From positions 17,183 to 81,182 of the forward strand of contig JAEYRD010000232.1 in the NCBI GenBank assembly GCA_023435725.1: a DNA stretch of 64,000 nt. The letters are read 5' to 3'. The stretch is from Pseudomonadota bacterium. Lineage in GTDB: Bacteria; Pseudomonadota; Alphaproteobacteria; Rhizobiales; Xanthobacteraceae. The notes beneath the pieces were generated by a model. It did no database searches. It worked only from the letters and a program-made list of their open reading frames with translations, and was not told the origin of the DNA. Every line of letters begins with the position of its first letter. The first letter of the stretch is position 1. Shown here piece after piece: positions 1-9,360 of the stretch. The position numbers were made by a program, and so were the translations under genes.

Positions 1-1810
1 GTGAGAAGTTGACGGCGACGCTGACGCTCTCCGGCCACTTCATGCATTCCATGCAGGCCCGACGCAGGATCCAGCGGCCGAGATCGACGATCAGGCCCAT
101 GTCCTCGGCGACCGGGATGATGTCGACCGGCGAGACCGTGCCGCGTACCGGATGATTCCAGCGCAGCAGCGCCTCGCAGGCGGTGATCTTGCCGGACTTC
201 AGATTGACCAGCGGCTGGTAGAACAGCTCGAACTCCTCGTTGGCCAGCGCCTTGCGCAGGTCGAGCTCGAGGATGCGGCGGGCCTCGACGGTCGCCGCCA
301 TCTCGTCACGGAAGAAGCAGAAGGTGCCGCGGCCATCGGCCTTGGCGCGATACAGAGCCATGTCGGCGTTCTTGAGCAGCGTATCGGCGCTGACCTCATC
401 CTCGGGCGAAGTCAGCGCGATGCCGACGCTGGCGCCGATCTCGACCAGATGATTGTCGATGCGGTAACGCTCGCTCAGCCGCTCCACGATGCGGCGGGCA
501 AGCGCCGCGGCGTCCTCGGGCGCACTGATGTTCTGCTGGAATACGACGAACTCGTCGCCGCCGAAGCGGGCGACGAAATCCTCCGGCCGCAACATCTCGC
601 GCAGGCGGTTGGCGACCGCGCACAGCAGCTGGTCGCCGCAGGGATGACCGAGCGTGTCGTTGACCTGCTTGAACTGGTCGAGGTCGACGAACAGCAGCGC
701 GGAGAGCTGTTCGGCATGATGCGCGTTTGCCAGCAGCCGCTCGATTTCGTCACGAAAACTGACACGGTTAGGTAGCGCGGTGAGATCGTCATAGCGCGCA
801 AGATGGCTGATCCTGGCCTCGGCATTGCGCCGCTCGGTGATGTCCTCGAGCAGCACCACCGAGCCGCCGTCAGCCATCGGCTGAATGGTCCACAAGAGCG
901 AACGGTTCCTCTGCGTATTTGGATCGTCGGTAATGATCTCCTTCGCCTGCGAGGCCTCGATGTCAGCAATGATCAACTCACCGCTGGCAGCAGCAATTGA
1001 CCCCGCTTCGACACACGCCGCGACTACGTCACGCGCGCTCGTGTTGCCCTGTGCGACATAGTCCGGCAGGTTCATCATCGCACTCAAGCGGTGGTTCATC
1101 ACCGCGAGCTGGCCGTCGACGCGAAACATGCACAGCCCGTGCGGCATATTGTTGAGTGCCGTGTCGAACTGGCCGGCAAGCGCCGCCTCGCGCTCGCGCG
1201 CGACAACCGCGCGCAAGAATATCTTGTGCAGATTGGCCGAGAGCTGCATGACAGCAAAAAGAAACGCGGCGCACACGACCGACATCGCCAAGTAATACGG
1301 CGTGCCATGCAGCGCCAACGCGCCCACGGCCGGACCGAATATCAGGATGGCTTGCAGACGAAATATCGATTTCCGTCCGTAGGCCCTGCCCGCTCCTCCC
1401 GCCACGATTCCGGTGGTGACAGAAAGCGCGATCATGTGCGCGACGGGGTCGTCATTGCTCAACAGAGTCGTGGAACACCATAGGCCAATCACGGCGGCCT
1501 GAATCAGCGCTCCGACCTGATAGCGCTTTTGCCAGCGCGCCGCTTGCTCAGCGCTCAGGCTCGATTTTTGGACCTGGTATCGGCTCAGATCGAAGGCCCG
1601 GATAGCTCCCGCGAGGATGAGGAGCGGCACAAATCCCCAGATCAGGGTCTGTCCCGTTTTGAGCGCCGTCAAAGACGCCGAGAATGCCGAGAAGACGATG
1701 CCGGTAAGCACCGTGCCGGGAGCCTCGAACAACGAATCGGTCAGCGCTGCCGAAATGGTCGGCGAAGGCTGCCGCTGGTCCGGATCTACGCTCTGACTTT
1801 CGATCTGCAT
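1..1810 (-). CDS. Membrane GGDEF-EAL signalling protein, C-terminus off the window
   Basis: Cyclic-di-GMP turnover protein, at least 603 residues, read on the minus strand and cut by the left edge inside its EAL domain. The ATG at 1810 is the first in-frame start I find. Residues about 35-175 hold several hydrophobic segments (membrane sensor), followed by a PAS-like stretch. The GGDEF domain has an intact FGGDEF motif at residues 416-421, and EAL begins with CEALLRWNHP near residue 545. An intact GGDEF suggests cyclase activity. EAL catalytic residues beyond the edge cannot be judged. It follows the tol terminator in the same direction, so it is probably a separate unit. The frame is open from 1810 to the edge and has no stop inside the window. 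Confidence 0.9.
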   Translation of the reverse strand, partial: MQIESQSVDPDQRQPSPTISAALTDSLFEAPGTVLTGIVFSAFSASLTALKTGQTLIWGFVPLLILAGAIRAFDLSRYQVQKSSLSAEQAARWQKRYQVGALIQAAVIGLWCSTTLLSNDDPVAHMIALSVTTGIVAGGAGRAYGRKSIFRLQAILIFGPAVGALALHGTPYYLAMSVVCAAFLFAVMQLSANLHKIFLRAVVAREREAALAGQFDTALNNMPHGLCMFRVDGQLAVMNHRLSAMMNLPDYVAQGNTSARDVVAACVEAGSIAAASGELIIADIEASQAKEIITDDPNTQRNRSLLWTIQPMADGGSVVLLEDITERRNAEARISHLARYDDLTALPNRVSFRDEIERLLANAHHAEQLSALLFVDLDQFKQVNDTLGHPCGDQLLCAVANRLREMLRPEDFVARFGGDEFVVFQQNISAPEDAAALARRIVERLSERYRIDNHLVEIGASVGIALTSPEDEVSADTLLKNADMALYRAKADGRGTFCFFRDEMAATVEARRILELDLRKALANEEFELFYQPLVNLKSGKITACEALLRWNHPVRGTVSPVDIIPVAEDMGLIVDLGRWILRRACMECMKWPESVSVAVNFS

Positions 1811-2022
1811 CTGGGTTGTACGCGCATCCCTGTTCCAGCGTACTTTTACCCAGCCGAGATGAAGCCTTTCTGAGGGAACGTCGTTAAAGTCGAGTTGTTT
1901 TTCGGTAGAAGCGAACCTGTTTCTGCTGAAATATCAAGTAACTAGGCAATCGCTGCCGGGCACACGGTAAAGGAAAGCTTGCGTCCCGCACGGAACCCGA
2001 AAAATCGGCGCACCATTTTCGA

Positions 2023-2053
2023 AAACATCGCGCGTTGCAAACGCGCGATGTTT
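2023..2053 (-). terminator. Intrinsic terminator of the tol operon
   Basis: A perfect 13-base inverted repeat (2023-2035 with 2041-2053, loop TGCAA) sits 12 bases beyond the tolB stop. Read on the minus strand, the right arm ends in TTTT, which fits an intrinsic terminator. It also separates tolB from the GGDEF-EAL gene. Confidence 0.8.
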
Positions 2054-2064
2054 AAACCTCGATA

Positions 2065-3432
2065 TTACTGTCCCGCCGTCGCCGACAAGAGCGGCGACCA
2101 TGCCGGGTCGGAGGCGAAGCCCGGCGTCGGCACCTTGAGCTCGTTGCGGCCGGAGATGTCGACGGAGAACAGCGAGGGTCCGCTGTTGCCGCCGGGATCA
2201 CGGAAGAACATCACCACGCGGCCGTTCGGCGAGAAGGTGGGGCCTTCGTTGTGGTAGCCGGAGGTGAGGAGCCGCTCGCCGGAGCCGTCCGGCTTCATGA
2301 CTCCAATCGAGAACTGCCCGCCGCCTTGCCTGGTGAAGGCGATGTAGTCGCCGCGCGGCGACCACACCGGCGTCGAATAGGTGGCGTTGGTGTCGTCCTT
2401 GGAGAAGGAGATGCGCTGCGCCGGTCCGCCGCCCGCCGCCATGACGTAGATCTGCGACCTGCCGCCACGATCGGACTCGAAGCAGATGCGGGTGCCGTCT
2501 GGCGAATAAGAAGGAGACGTATCAATCGCCGGCGTGTCGGTGAGGCGCGTGGTCGAGCGCGAGCGCAAATCCATCACGAACAGGTTGGAATTGCCGCCCT
2601 GCTGCAGGCTCATGATGACGCGCTGGCCGTCAGGCGAGAAGCGCGGCGCAAAGGTCATGCCCGGGAAGTTGCCGACGATCTCGCGCTGCCCGGTCTCGAT
2701 GTTGAAGAGATAAACTTTCGGATCGCCCTGGCCGAACTCCATGTAGGTGATCTCTTGCGAGTTCGGCGAGAAGCGCGGCGTCAGCACGAGGTCGGAGCCG
2801 CGGGTCAAATAGCGCACATTGGCGCCGTCCTGGTCCATCATCGCGAGCCGCTTGACCCGGCGCTCCTTCGCGCCGGTCTCGTCGACGAACACCACGCGGC
2901 TGTCGAAATAGCCCTTCTCGCCGGTCATCCGCTCGTAGATCTGGTCGGAGATGATGTGGGCGATGCGGCGCCAATATTCCGGCGAGGTGAAATATTGCTG
3001 GCCGGCGAGCTGCTGGCCGGAGACCACGTCCCAGAGGCGGAATTCGGCCTTGAGCCGGCCGTCCGGCTGCCGCGTCATCCGGCCGGTGACCAGCGCCTGG
3101 GCGTTGATGGTCTTCCAGTTCTGGAACTGTGGCGCGACGTCGATATTGTTGATGCGCTCGATGAAGGCGGCCTGGTCGATCGGGGCAAACAGGCCCGAGC
3201 GCTTCAGGTTGTTGGTGATCACCTGCGTGACGCCGTTGCCGACATCGCCGTCGGACGGCGAGCCCGGCAGGAAGTTGGTGATCGCGATCGGCACCGGCTG
3301 GAATTCGGTGGGGTCGATGCGAAGCCGCCCTTGCTGGGCCTGGCCGAAGGCTTGTCCGCTCCCAAGCAAGGCGACCGCCGATCCAGTGACGGTCATGAAG
3401 CGGCGGCGGGTGATCGATCGAGCGTCATTCAT
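2065..3432 (-). CDS. tolB: TolB, periplasmic Tol-Pal beta-propeller protein
   Basis: Periplasmic component of the Tol-Pal system that maintains the outer membrane and supports envelope constriction at division. It has 455 residues from ATG 3432, which lies 23 bases after the tolA stop. An in-frame extension to 3543 would overlap tolA and is rejected. Residues 1-32 form a signal peptide of [10 protein letters not shown] type, resembling a twin-arginine signal rather than the usual Sec signal. The N-terminal TolB domain precedes a WD40-like PD40 propeller with repeats of the form FSPDGxRI and YSPDGTRI. It is the last gene of the tolQRAB run and is followed by a strong terminator. No pal follows. 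Confidence 0.96.
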   Translation of the reverse strand: MNDARSITRRRFMTVTGSAVALLGSGQAFGQAQQGRLRIDPTEFQPVPIAITNFLPGSPSDGDVGNGVTQVITNNLKRSGLFAPIDQAAFIERINNIDVAPQFQNWKTINAQALVTGRMTRQPDGRLKAEFRLWDVVSGQQLAGQQYFTSPEYWRRIAHIISDQIYERMTGEKGYFDSRVVFVDETGAKERRVKRLAMMDQDGANVRYLTRGSDLVLTPRFSPNSQEITYMEFGQGDPKVYLFNIETGQREIVGNFPGMTFAPRFSPDGQRVIMSLQQGGNSNLFVMDLRSRSTTRLTDTPAIDTSPSYSPDGTRICFESDRGGRSQIYVMAAGGGPAQRISFSKDDTNATYSTPVWSPRGDYIAFTRQGGGQFSIGVMKPDGSGERLLTSGYHNEGPTFSPNGRVVMFFRDPGGNSGPSLFSVDISGRNELKVPTPGFASDPAWSPLLSATAGQ

Positions 3433-3455
3433 CGCAAAGTTCTTTTGTTCGGATG

Positions 3456-4415
3456 TCACAACATATCTTTCAGGCCGAAAGTCATCGGAATGAGCTTCCA
3501 GCTCTCGTACTGCTGCTTCGGCATGAACGAATAGACCTGGCACTGCACGATGGCGCGCTTGGCGCTCTCGGCCACCGCCTGGGCGATCGACCGGGAAGGC
3601 CCTCGCACCGCAACGACGATGGGCTCGGCCGCCAGCGATCCATCAATCTTCATCGGAATGTCGATGTCGGCCTCGTACTGATCGGCATCCTGCCCATTAT
3701 AGGTCGGCGTGAAGCAGCGCTTGACCGCGCCCTGGAACGCGCCTCGCCAGGTCGCGACATTGGTGACCGCTGTGCCGGTGTTCGATCCCAGCGATGCGGA
3801 CGCATTCAGCGCCGAGCCGGTCAGCTCGTGCCGGGTCGGATCGCGCTTATCGAGGTCGCGCTGGATCTGCGCGGGGTCGAAGGTGCGCTCCTTGGGCTTC
3901 GGCTGCTGCTGCGGCTGCACTGCCGCGACCTTGGGCTGGGGCGGCTTGGGTGGCGGCTTTTTCGTTTCCAGCTTCTTCTGAAGCTCGGCGATCGGATCTT
4001 CCTTGGCCGGATCAGGCTTCTTCTCCTCCGGCTTCGGCTCTTCCTTGGGCTTGGCCTCGGCGACTGGCTTGGGCGGCTCGGGCTTCTTCTCGACCGGCTT
4101 CTCGGCGGGCTTCGGCGGCGGCTCGGGCGTCGAGGTGGTCTTGATCAGCTCTTTCTTCGTGGTGACCTTGCCGACGGCATCCTCGTCAGGCGGCGCATCG
4201 GAGATCTTCTCCACCTTGGGCTTCGGCTCTTCCTTTTTGCCGGTCTTCTGTCCGGCCGTGATTTGCGCGAGCTGGTCGGTGGAGATGATGTCGATCGGAA
4301 GCGACTCTTCCGGCACCACATAGGCTCTGCTGCTAAAGGTGATGAGCCCCCATCCCAGCACGAGGACATGCAGGGCAATCGACGCAACGAGTGTCTTGTC
4401 GACCTTCACCTTCAC
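3456..4415 (-). CDS. tolA: TolA, inner-membrane anchored envelope protein
   Basis: Bridges the TolQR proton channel to TolB/Pal across the periplasm. It has 319 residues: one N-terminal membrane anchor at about residues 8-28, then a long Pro/Lys/Glu-rich stalk (about 55-180, many PKPEEKK-type runs), then a globular TolA/TonB-like C-terminal domain (about 215-315). It lies 3 bases downstream of tolR and 23 bases upstream of tolB. The stalk composition and the domain order identify it, although sequence alone does not separate TolA from TonB-like proteins. The Tol context decides. Confidence 0.93.
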   Translation of the reverse strand: MKVKVDKTLVASIALHVLVLGWGLITFSSRAYVVPEESLPIDIISTDQLAQITAGQKTGKKEEPKPKVEKISDAPPDEDAVGKVTTKKELIKTTSTPEPPPKPAEKPVEKKPEPPKPVAEAKPKEEPKPEEKKPDPAKEDPIAELQKKLETKKPPPKPPQPKVAAVQPQQQPKPKERTFDPAQIQRDLDKRDPTRHELTGSALNASASLGSNTGTAVTNVATWRGAFQGAVKRCFTPTYNGQDADQYEADIDIPMKIDGSLAAEPIVVAVRGPSRSIAQAVAESAKRAIVQCQVYSFMPKQQYESWKLIPMTFGLKDML

Positions 4416-4418
4416 GGC

Positions 4419-4868
4419 TTACCCCTGATCCGCTTCCGTGACGAGGGCCAGCTTCTTGAATCCTGCGCCGGACAACAGGCCCATCACCCTGGCCACGGTC
4501 CCGTAGTCCGCCTTCTTGTCGGCGCGCAGGTAGATGCGTTCCTCGAGGCCGCCACGCGCGTCCGTGATCGCCTTCAGCTTCGGCACCAGTTCGTTGATCG
4601 CGATCTCGGCGTCGTTGATGAACACCTTGCCCTTGATGTCGACCGACATCTGGATCGGCTTCTGGTCGTTGGTCTCGAGGCTCTTGGCCTGGGTCTGCGG
4701 CAGGTCGAGCGGAACGCCGACCGTGAGCAGCGGCGCCGACACCATGAAGATGATGAGCAGCACCAGCATCACGTCGACCATCGGTGTGACGTTGATCTCG
4801 GCCATGACCGGCTTGCGCCGGCTGCGGCGACCGCCGCCGCCGGACGAACTCGCAACGTTCATGCCCAT
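4419..4868 (-). CDS. tolR: TolR, ExbD/TolR-family proton channel subunit
   Basis: Partner of TolQ in the proton-driven motor that energises TolA. It has 149 residues with a short basic cytoplasmic N-terminus (GGGGRRSRRKP), one membrane helix at about 33-51 and a periplasmic domain. The conserved membrane Asp is present in TPMVDVMLVLL at residue 32. It ends 3 bases before tolA and starts 43 bases after tolQ. The start could be the first Met or the one two codons later. The upstream bases do not show a clear ribosome site. Confidence 0.95.
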   Translation of the reverse strand: MGMNVASSSGGGGRRSRRKPVMAEINVTPMVDVMLVLLIIFMVSAPLLTVGVPLDLPQTQAKSLETNDQKPIQMSVDIKGKVFINDAEIAINELVPKLKAITDARGGLEERIYLRADKKADYGTVARVMGLLSGAGFKKLALVTEADQG

Positions 4869-4911
4869 GATCTGGTGCCCAAATTGCCCTTCACACTATA
4901 CATGCCGTCCC

Positions 4912-5628
<717 letters not shown>

Positions 5629-6012
5629 AAGCAGTATCCTCTCAAGGCGATCGTTACCTAATGTCGCCGGCAACAAATAGCCGCCGGTTCCCCAACAGCC
5701 GCGCAAACCGGCGCGGCCGGCAAGCCCGCTCTAAGTCTTGTCTTTCTGGGGTGCAGGGGCTCGTCCAAAGCCGGCCGTCTGCATTCCCTGCCAAGATGTC
5801 AAAACTAAGGGCCTCGACCCAGGGCCTTGACCAAGGGCTCCGGGCGCGATTGTCCGCACTAACCAGAGCCCGGCGATAGTTAATGCGGGGTTATCAGGGG
5901 CGAAATTGGCTGCGGGAAAGGTAGGCAGCGCAGGGGGTTGGGGGCGACGGGCGGGACATGCTGCCGCGTAGCGTCGCCGGATGGGAAGCTGCCGATCCCA
6001 AGCGTGGTCGGT

Positions 6013-6050
6013 TCCCTCCCCCCTTGCGGGGGAGGGCTAGGGAGAGGGGT
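6013..6050 (+). repeat. Palindromic CT/GA-rich repeat, copy 1
   Basis: A CCCTCCCCC-CTTGC-GGGGGAGGG hairpin followed by a TAGGGAGAGGGG tail. The same unit occurs inverted at 6117-6156, which suggests a dispersed REP-type element. Between the copies, CACACGG and CCGTGTG form a further small hairpin at about 6052-6073. Confidence 0.7.
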
Positions 6051-6116
6051 ACCACACGGGGATTCGCCGTGTGACTAAGAACATCCGGCGCGCGACAACA
6101 AACACCTTTTCCTGGG

Positions 6117-6156
6117 CTCCCCCCCTCCCCTGCCCTCCCCCGCAAGGGGGGAGGGA
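6117..6156 (-). repeat. Palindromic CT/GA-rich repeat, copy 2 (inverted)
   Basis: Reverse-complement partner of the 6013-6050 element: CCCTCCCCC, GCAAG loop, GGGGGAGGG and a G-rich tail. The pair encloses about 66 bases, so the whole unit at 6013-6156 is an inverted-repeat module. Confidence 0.7.
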
Positions 6157-6208
6157 GCGCAGGGTACGCCTGGGCGGGACATCACGCATCAACACGAGAA
6201 CCGTAGCC

Positions 6209-6925
6209 CTACCACTTCTCCTTCGAGGTCCGCACGTCGAGCTCGAACGACCATGCGCGCTCCGGCTGGCGGTAGAGGAAAGCGAAGGCGTCGACGATGC
6301 CCTCGATGTCGATCAGGCTGTCCTCGCGGCCGGCCGCATCGGGAAAGCGCGTGAAGATCTTGTCGCCGGCGATCGCGCCGTCGACCACGACATGGCCGAC
6401 ATGGATGCCCTCGGGCGCGTATTCCTTGGCCATGGCCTGCGCCAACGTACGCAGGCCCGCCTTGGCCGAGTTGAAAGCGCCGTAGCCGGAGCGGCCGCGC
6501 AGCGAGGCGCTGGCGCCGGTGAAGAGCAGCGTACCGGTCTTCTTCGGCGCCATGCGGCGCACCGCCTCGCGGCCGAACAGGAAGCCGCCGAAGCACACCA
6601 CGCGCCAGGCCTGCTCGAAATAGTCGGCCTCCATCTCGATGATCTTGCCCGGCGTGTTGTTGCCGGCGTTGTAGATGGCGAGGTCGAGGTTCTCGCCGGC
6701 GGCATCGAACAGCGCGGCGACGTCGCTCTCCCTGGTCGCGTCCGCGACGAAGGGGACAGCCGTCCCGCCCGCCTTCCCGATATCGCCGGCAACCGCCTGC
6801 AATGCCGACAGCGTCCGCCCCGCGACGATCACCTTGAGCCCCTCGGCCGCAAAGCGTTTGCAGAGCCGGGCCCCGAGCCCGCGGTCCGGTCCGACGCCGA
6901 TCACGATTGCCGTCTTCATTTGCAT
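6209..6925 (-). CDS. SDR-like protein with Phe in place of the catalytic Tyr
   Basis: Rossmann-fold protein of 238 residues in the short-chain dehydrogenase superfamily. The cofactor loop is degenerate (VGVGPDRGLG instead of TGxxxGxG) and NAG is present. The active site reads F-N-S-A-K where classical enzymes have Y-x-x-x-K. This matches the atypical SDR subgroup (SDR_c10 in domain databases, from memory) that keeps Lys but has Phe for Tyr. It may be a non-canonical reductase or a binding protein, and no substrate can be assigned. It lies 24 bases downstream of cysE on the same strand, so the two are probably co-transcribed. Confidence 0.85.
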   Translation of the reverse strand: MQMKTAIVIGVGPDRGLGARLCKRFAAEGLKVIVAGRTLSALQAVAGDIGKAGGTAVPFVADATRESDVAALFDAAGENLDLAIYNAGNNTPGKIIEMEADYFEQAWRVVCFGGFLFGREAVRRMAPKKTGTLLFTGASASLRGRSGYGAFNSAKAGLRTLAQAMAKEYAPEGIHVGHVVVDGAIAGDKIFTRFPDAAGREDSLIDIEGIVDAFAFLYRQPERAWSFELDVRTSKEKW

Positions 6926-6949
6926 GTCTCCTGGAGATCGATTGTTGGC

Positions 6950-7723
6950 TCAGGCCGCCGAGGCGGATTCGGGGCAATTGGTCAGCCGCGCGGGATTGCC
7001 GACGGCGGTGCAGCCGCCCGGCACGTCGCCGGTCACAAGAGTGCCTGCACCGATCTTTGCGAAATCGCCGATGCTGATGTCGCCGAGGATGCTCGCGCCG
7101 GCGCCGATGAAAACGCCGCGGCCGATGCGCGGCGAGCGCGTTGGCAGTTCGCTGCTGCGGCCGATGCTGACATTCTGGAGAATGGTGACCTCGTCGCCGA
7201 TGACGACGTTGGCGCCGATCACGATGCCCGTGGCATGGTCGAGATAGACGGACAATCCGATGCTGGCGGCCGGATGAATGCTGACCTGCAACACGTTCGA
7301 CGCCTCGTTCTGAAACAGCAGCGCCGCGTCGATATGGCCGCGATGCCAGAGCCAGTTCGAGACGCGCCAGGCCTGCAGCGCGACATAGCCCTTGAAATGC
7401 AGCAGCGGCGGCAACAGGCCGCTGATGGCGGGATCGCGGTGCACGATGGCCTGCAAATCACGGCCGGCCGCTTCGATCAGCTCGGGCTGGCCGCGAAAAG
7501 CGTCGATGGAAAAAGCCGCAAAACGCGCGTGCTCCGCGGCGTTGCCGCCGAGCCTGCACCCGATCAGATCGGCCAGCGCGGCCGCAAGATCATCATGGGC
7601 AAGGATGGCACCCGCAAGAGCCTTGCCAAACACGGGGTCGGCGGCTGCTGCGCGCTGCGCTTCGTCGCGTATCTTCTGCCAGAGGCGATCGTTCGTCGCG
7701 GTCGCAGCTGTCATCGTCCCCAC
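6950..7723 (-). CDS. cysE: Serine O-acetyltransferase
   Basis: Transfers acetyl from acetyl-CoA to L-serine, the first committed step of cysteine synthesis (cytoplasmic). It has 257 residues (254 from the second Met). An N-terminal helical SATase domain (about 10-140) is followed by left-handed beta-helix hexapeptide repeats (about 150-245) with HPAASIG, DHATGIVIG, NVSIG and GAGTLVTGDVP, which include the expected His and Asp-His active-site positions. The length and domain order are normal for CysE. The gene points away from the desaturase, and a structured stretch of about 300 bases lies between them. Confidence 0.93.
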   Translation of the reverse strand: MGTMTAATATNDRLWQKIRDEAQRAAAADPVFGKALAGAILAHDDLAAALADLIGCRLGGNAAEHARFAAFSIDAFRGQPELIEAAGRDLQAIVHRDPAISGLLPPLLHFKGYVALQAWRVSNWLWHRGHIDAALLFQNEASNVLQVSIHPAASIGLSVYLDHATGIVIGANVVIGDEVTILQNVSIGRSSELPTRSPRIGRGVFIGAGASILGDISIGDFAKIGAGTLVTGDVPGGCTAVGNPARLTNCPESASAA

Positions 7724-7733
7724 CTGCGGTGTT

Positions 7734-7962
7734 TTGACGCTTCCTTCTCACGTGTCGAATATAGGCCGTGGGCAACTCGCGCGCCACGCCGCTGCGGCGG
7801 CACACGTGGCTACGCAAGAGCCGCGCTGCAGCCCCCCGTGAAGCTACGCGCTTGCATGCCAGGCAACCGCAACCATATAGTCGGTCGAGTTTTCGGCCGA
7901 CGCTGCTTTGGCCAATACATCTCGTTCAAGACCCCGCGGTGGTCCGCCATCCGCGGGTTTTT
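7734..7962 (+). ncRNA. Candidate structured small RNA with its own promoter and terminator
   Basis: The gene-free stretch between divergent cysE and the desaturase looks like an RNA gene on the plus strand. There is a TTGACG box at 7734-7739, an AT-rich AATATA box about 18 bases later (7758-7763), and then strongly paired sequence: GCCACG...CGTGGC closing a GCCGC hairpin near 7787-7815, and a 9-bp hairpin at 7880-7901. It ends in a GC-rich hairpin (7933-7957) followed by TTTTT. The predicted transcript is about 190 bases, similar in size to 6S RNA, but I could not match it to 6S, SRP, tmRNA or a known riboswitch. It could instead be a leader of the desaturase mRNA. Confidence 0.4.
7931..7962 (+). 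terminator. Intrinsic terminator before the desaturase gene
   Basis: CCCGCGG (7933-7939) pairs with CCGCGGG (7951-7957), with an inner TGG/CCA pairing, followed by five T residues at 7958-7962. No plus-strand protein gene lies upstream, so this hairpin points to a small RNA or to attenuation of the desaturase transcript. Confidence 0.65.
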
Positions 7963-8031
7963 CGTGCGCGGCCGCCTTCGGCGCTGCCGAAGCAAATCAC
8001 GGATCCCCGTCACCCAAGGTCACGCTGAAAC

Positions 8032-9195
8032 ATGTCGCTCAACGCCCCCGCCGACGACCACCACGACGACGTCATGTACCCCTCCGCGATACCGTTCGTG
8101 CTGGTCCATCTCGGCTGCTTTGCGGCGATCTGGTCAGGCGTCACCTGGCAGGCCGTCGCGATCTGCGGTTCACTCTATGTCGCGCGCATGTTTGCAATCG
8201 GGGCAGGCTACCACCGCTATTTTTCGCATAAGGCTTTTGCCACCGGCCGGGTGTTTCAGTTCATCCTGGCCTGCCTCGCGCAAAGCAGCGCGCAAAAGAG
8301 CGTCTTGTGGTGGGCGGCCAAGCATCGGCACCATCATCTGCATTCCGATACCGAATTGGACGTGCACTCGCCGCGTCAGCGCGGCTTCCTGTACAGCCAT
8401 GTCGGCTGGATTTTTTACCGGGAGCACGACGCGACCGACCTCGTGAAGGTCGGCGATCTCGCGGTCTATCCTGAACTGATGTGGCTGCATCGGCTGGAGC
8501 TCCTGCCCGCCTTTGTGCTCGCAGCGCTCTGCTTCCTGGTTGCGGGGTGGTCGGGTCTGGTCGTCGGCTTCCTGTGGAGCACGGTGCTGGTCTATCACGC
8601 GACCTTCTGCATCAACTCCCTCGCTCACGTGCATGGACGCAAGCGCTACGTGACGGGCGATGATTCCCGCAACAACTGGCTGCTGGCATTGCTCACCATG
8701 GGGGAAGGCTGGCACAACAATCACCACGCCTACCAGAGCAGCGTGCGGCAAGGCTTTCGCTGGTGGGAGATCGACGTGACATATTACATCCTGAAGGTCC
8801 TGTCCTGGTTCGGAATCGTCTGGAACATGAAGGCGCCGCCCGAGCTGGTGCTGCGCAACGAGCAGCCGCTCGGCGCACGGGTCATCAATCGCGCAGCCCG
8901 CCAGCTTGCCGGACGGTTCGATGCCCACGCTCTGGCGCACGCGATCTCGTCGGCGCTGCGCCGAGCCGATTTGGCCCAAGTACAACTGCCGACACTGCAT
9001 GACATCTTCAATCGCGCCCATGAAGGCGTAGATGCGCTGACGCATCTGCATCTGCCGAAGATTCCGACCCGCGACGAGTTTCTCGCCGAGGCCAGGGCGA
9101 TGTTCGCGCGAACGCGATCACTCAACGAGATCGTGGACCACGCCTACGAACACTTCCTGACGTCGGTTCGCGCGCAAATCGCCACGGCGAGCTAA
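8032..9195 (+). CDS. Membrane fatty-acid (acyl-CoA type) desaturase
   Basis: Di-iron membrane desaturase that introduces a double bond into fatty-acyl chains, probably delta-9. It has 387 residues with an AAGGT ribosome site upstream. The three histidine boxes are intact: HRYFSH near residue 61, HRHHH near 98 and HNNHH near 228, separated by hydrophobic membrane segments. The core is of stearoyl-CoA desaturase type and ends near residue 285. About 100 further residues form a soluble, helical C-terminal extension of unknown role. The gene stands alone between the structured intergenic region and a terminator. Confidence 0.93.
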   Translation: MSLNAPADDHHDDVMYPSAIPFVLVHLGCFAAIWSGVTWQAVAICGSLYVARMFAIGAGYHRYFSHKAFATGRVFQFILACLAQSSAQKSVLWWAAKHRHHHLHSDTELDVHSPRQRGFLYSHVGWIFYREHDATDLVKVGDLAVYPELMWLHRLELLPAFVLAALCFLVAGWSGLVVGFLWSTVLVYHATFCINSLAHVHGRKRYVTGDDSRNNWLLALLTMGEGWHNNHHAYQSSVRQGFRWWEIDVTYYILKVLSWFGIVWNMKAPPELVLRNEQPLGARVINRAARQLAGRFDAHALAHAISSALRRADLAQVQLPTLHDIFNRAHEGVDALTHLHLPKIPTRDEFLAEARAMFARTRSLNEIVDHAYEHFLTSVRAQIATAS

Positions 9196-9269
9196 CCAAG
9201 CGATCTGCAAGGTGATTTGCAAGGCAATCTGACCTTCGCGGCTGCCAGCCGCGCTCCCCCAAAACCAAA

Positions 9270-9300
9270 CCGCCCGCCGGCGGGTTGCGCAGGCGGGCGG
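9270..9300. terminator. Convergent intrinsic terminator
   Basis: A 9-bp GC stem (CCGCCCGCC at 9270-9278 with GGCGGGCGG at 9292-9300) lies between the desaturase (plus) and the DUF2852 gene (minus). On the minus strand it is followed by a T-rich run (TTTGGTTTTG), so it mainly serves the DUF2852 transcript. Confidence 0.65.
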
Positions 9301-9360
9301 GTCGGGGCCCTCAGGCCTTTGGGGGCATGCGCCTGAAGGCTTTGAGATGTGGGCCCCAGA

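Larger units (their letters stand above)
5629..6208. other. Intergenic region between tolQ and the SDR-like gene
   Basis: This stretch of 580 bases should contain the tolQ promoter (minus strand). Its left part (5660-5990) shows no gene I can support. Its right part holds two inverted copies of a GC-rich palindromic repeat around a small hairpin. No clear sigma-70 boxes stood out. Confidence 0.6.

Noticed and set aside
7734..7962. 6S RNA, tmRNA, SRP RNA or a known riboswitch between cysE and the desaturase
   Set aside because: Size is near that of 6S RNA, but I cannot recognise its central bubble, the SRP apical loop, a tmRNA T-arm or a riboswitch core. Left as an unnamed candidate.
6071..8446. 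Very long plus-strand frame (791 codons) opposite the SDR and cysE genes
   Set aside because: It is the antisense of two well-supported minus-strand genes and runs through the structured intergenic region. The product is Arg/Ala/Gly-rich low-complexity with no family features, as usual for GC-rich antisense frames.
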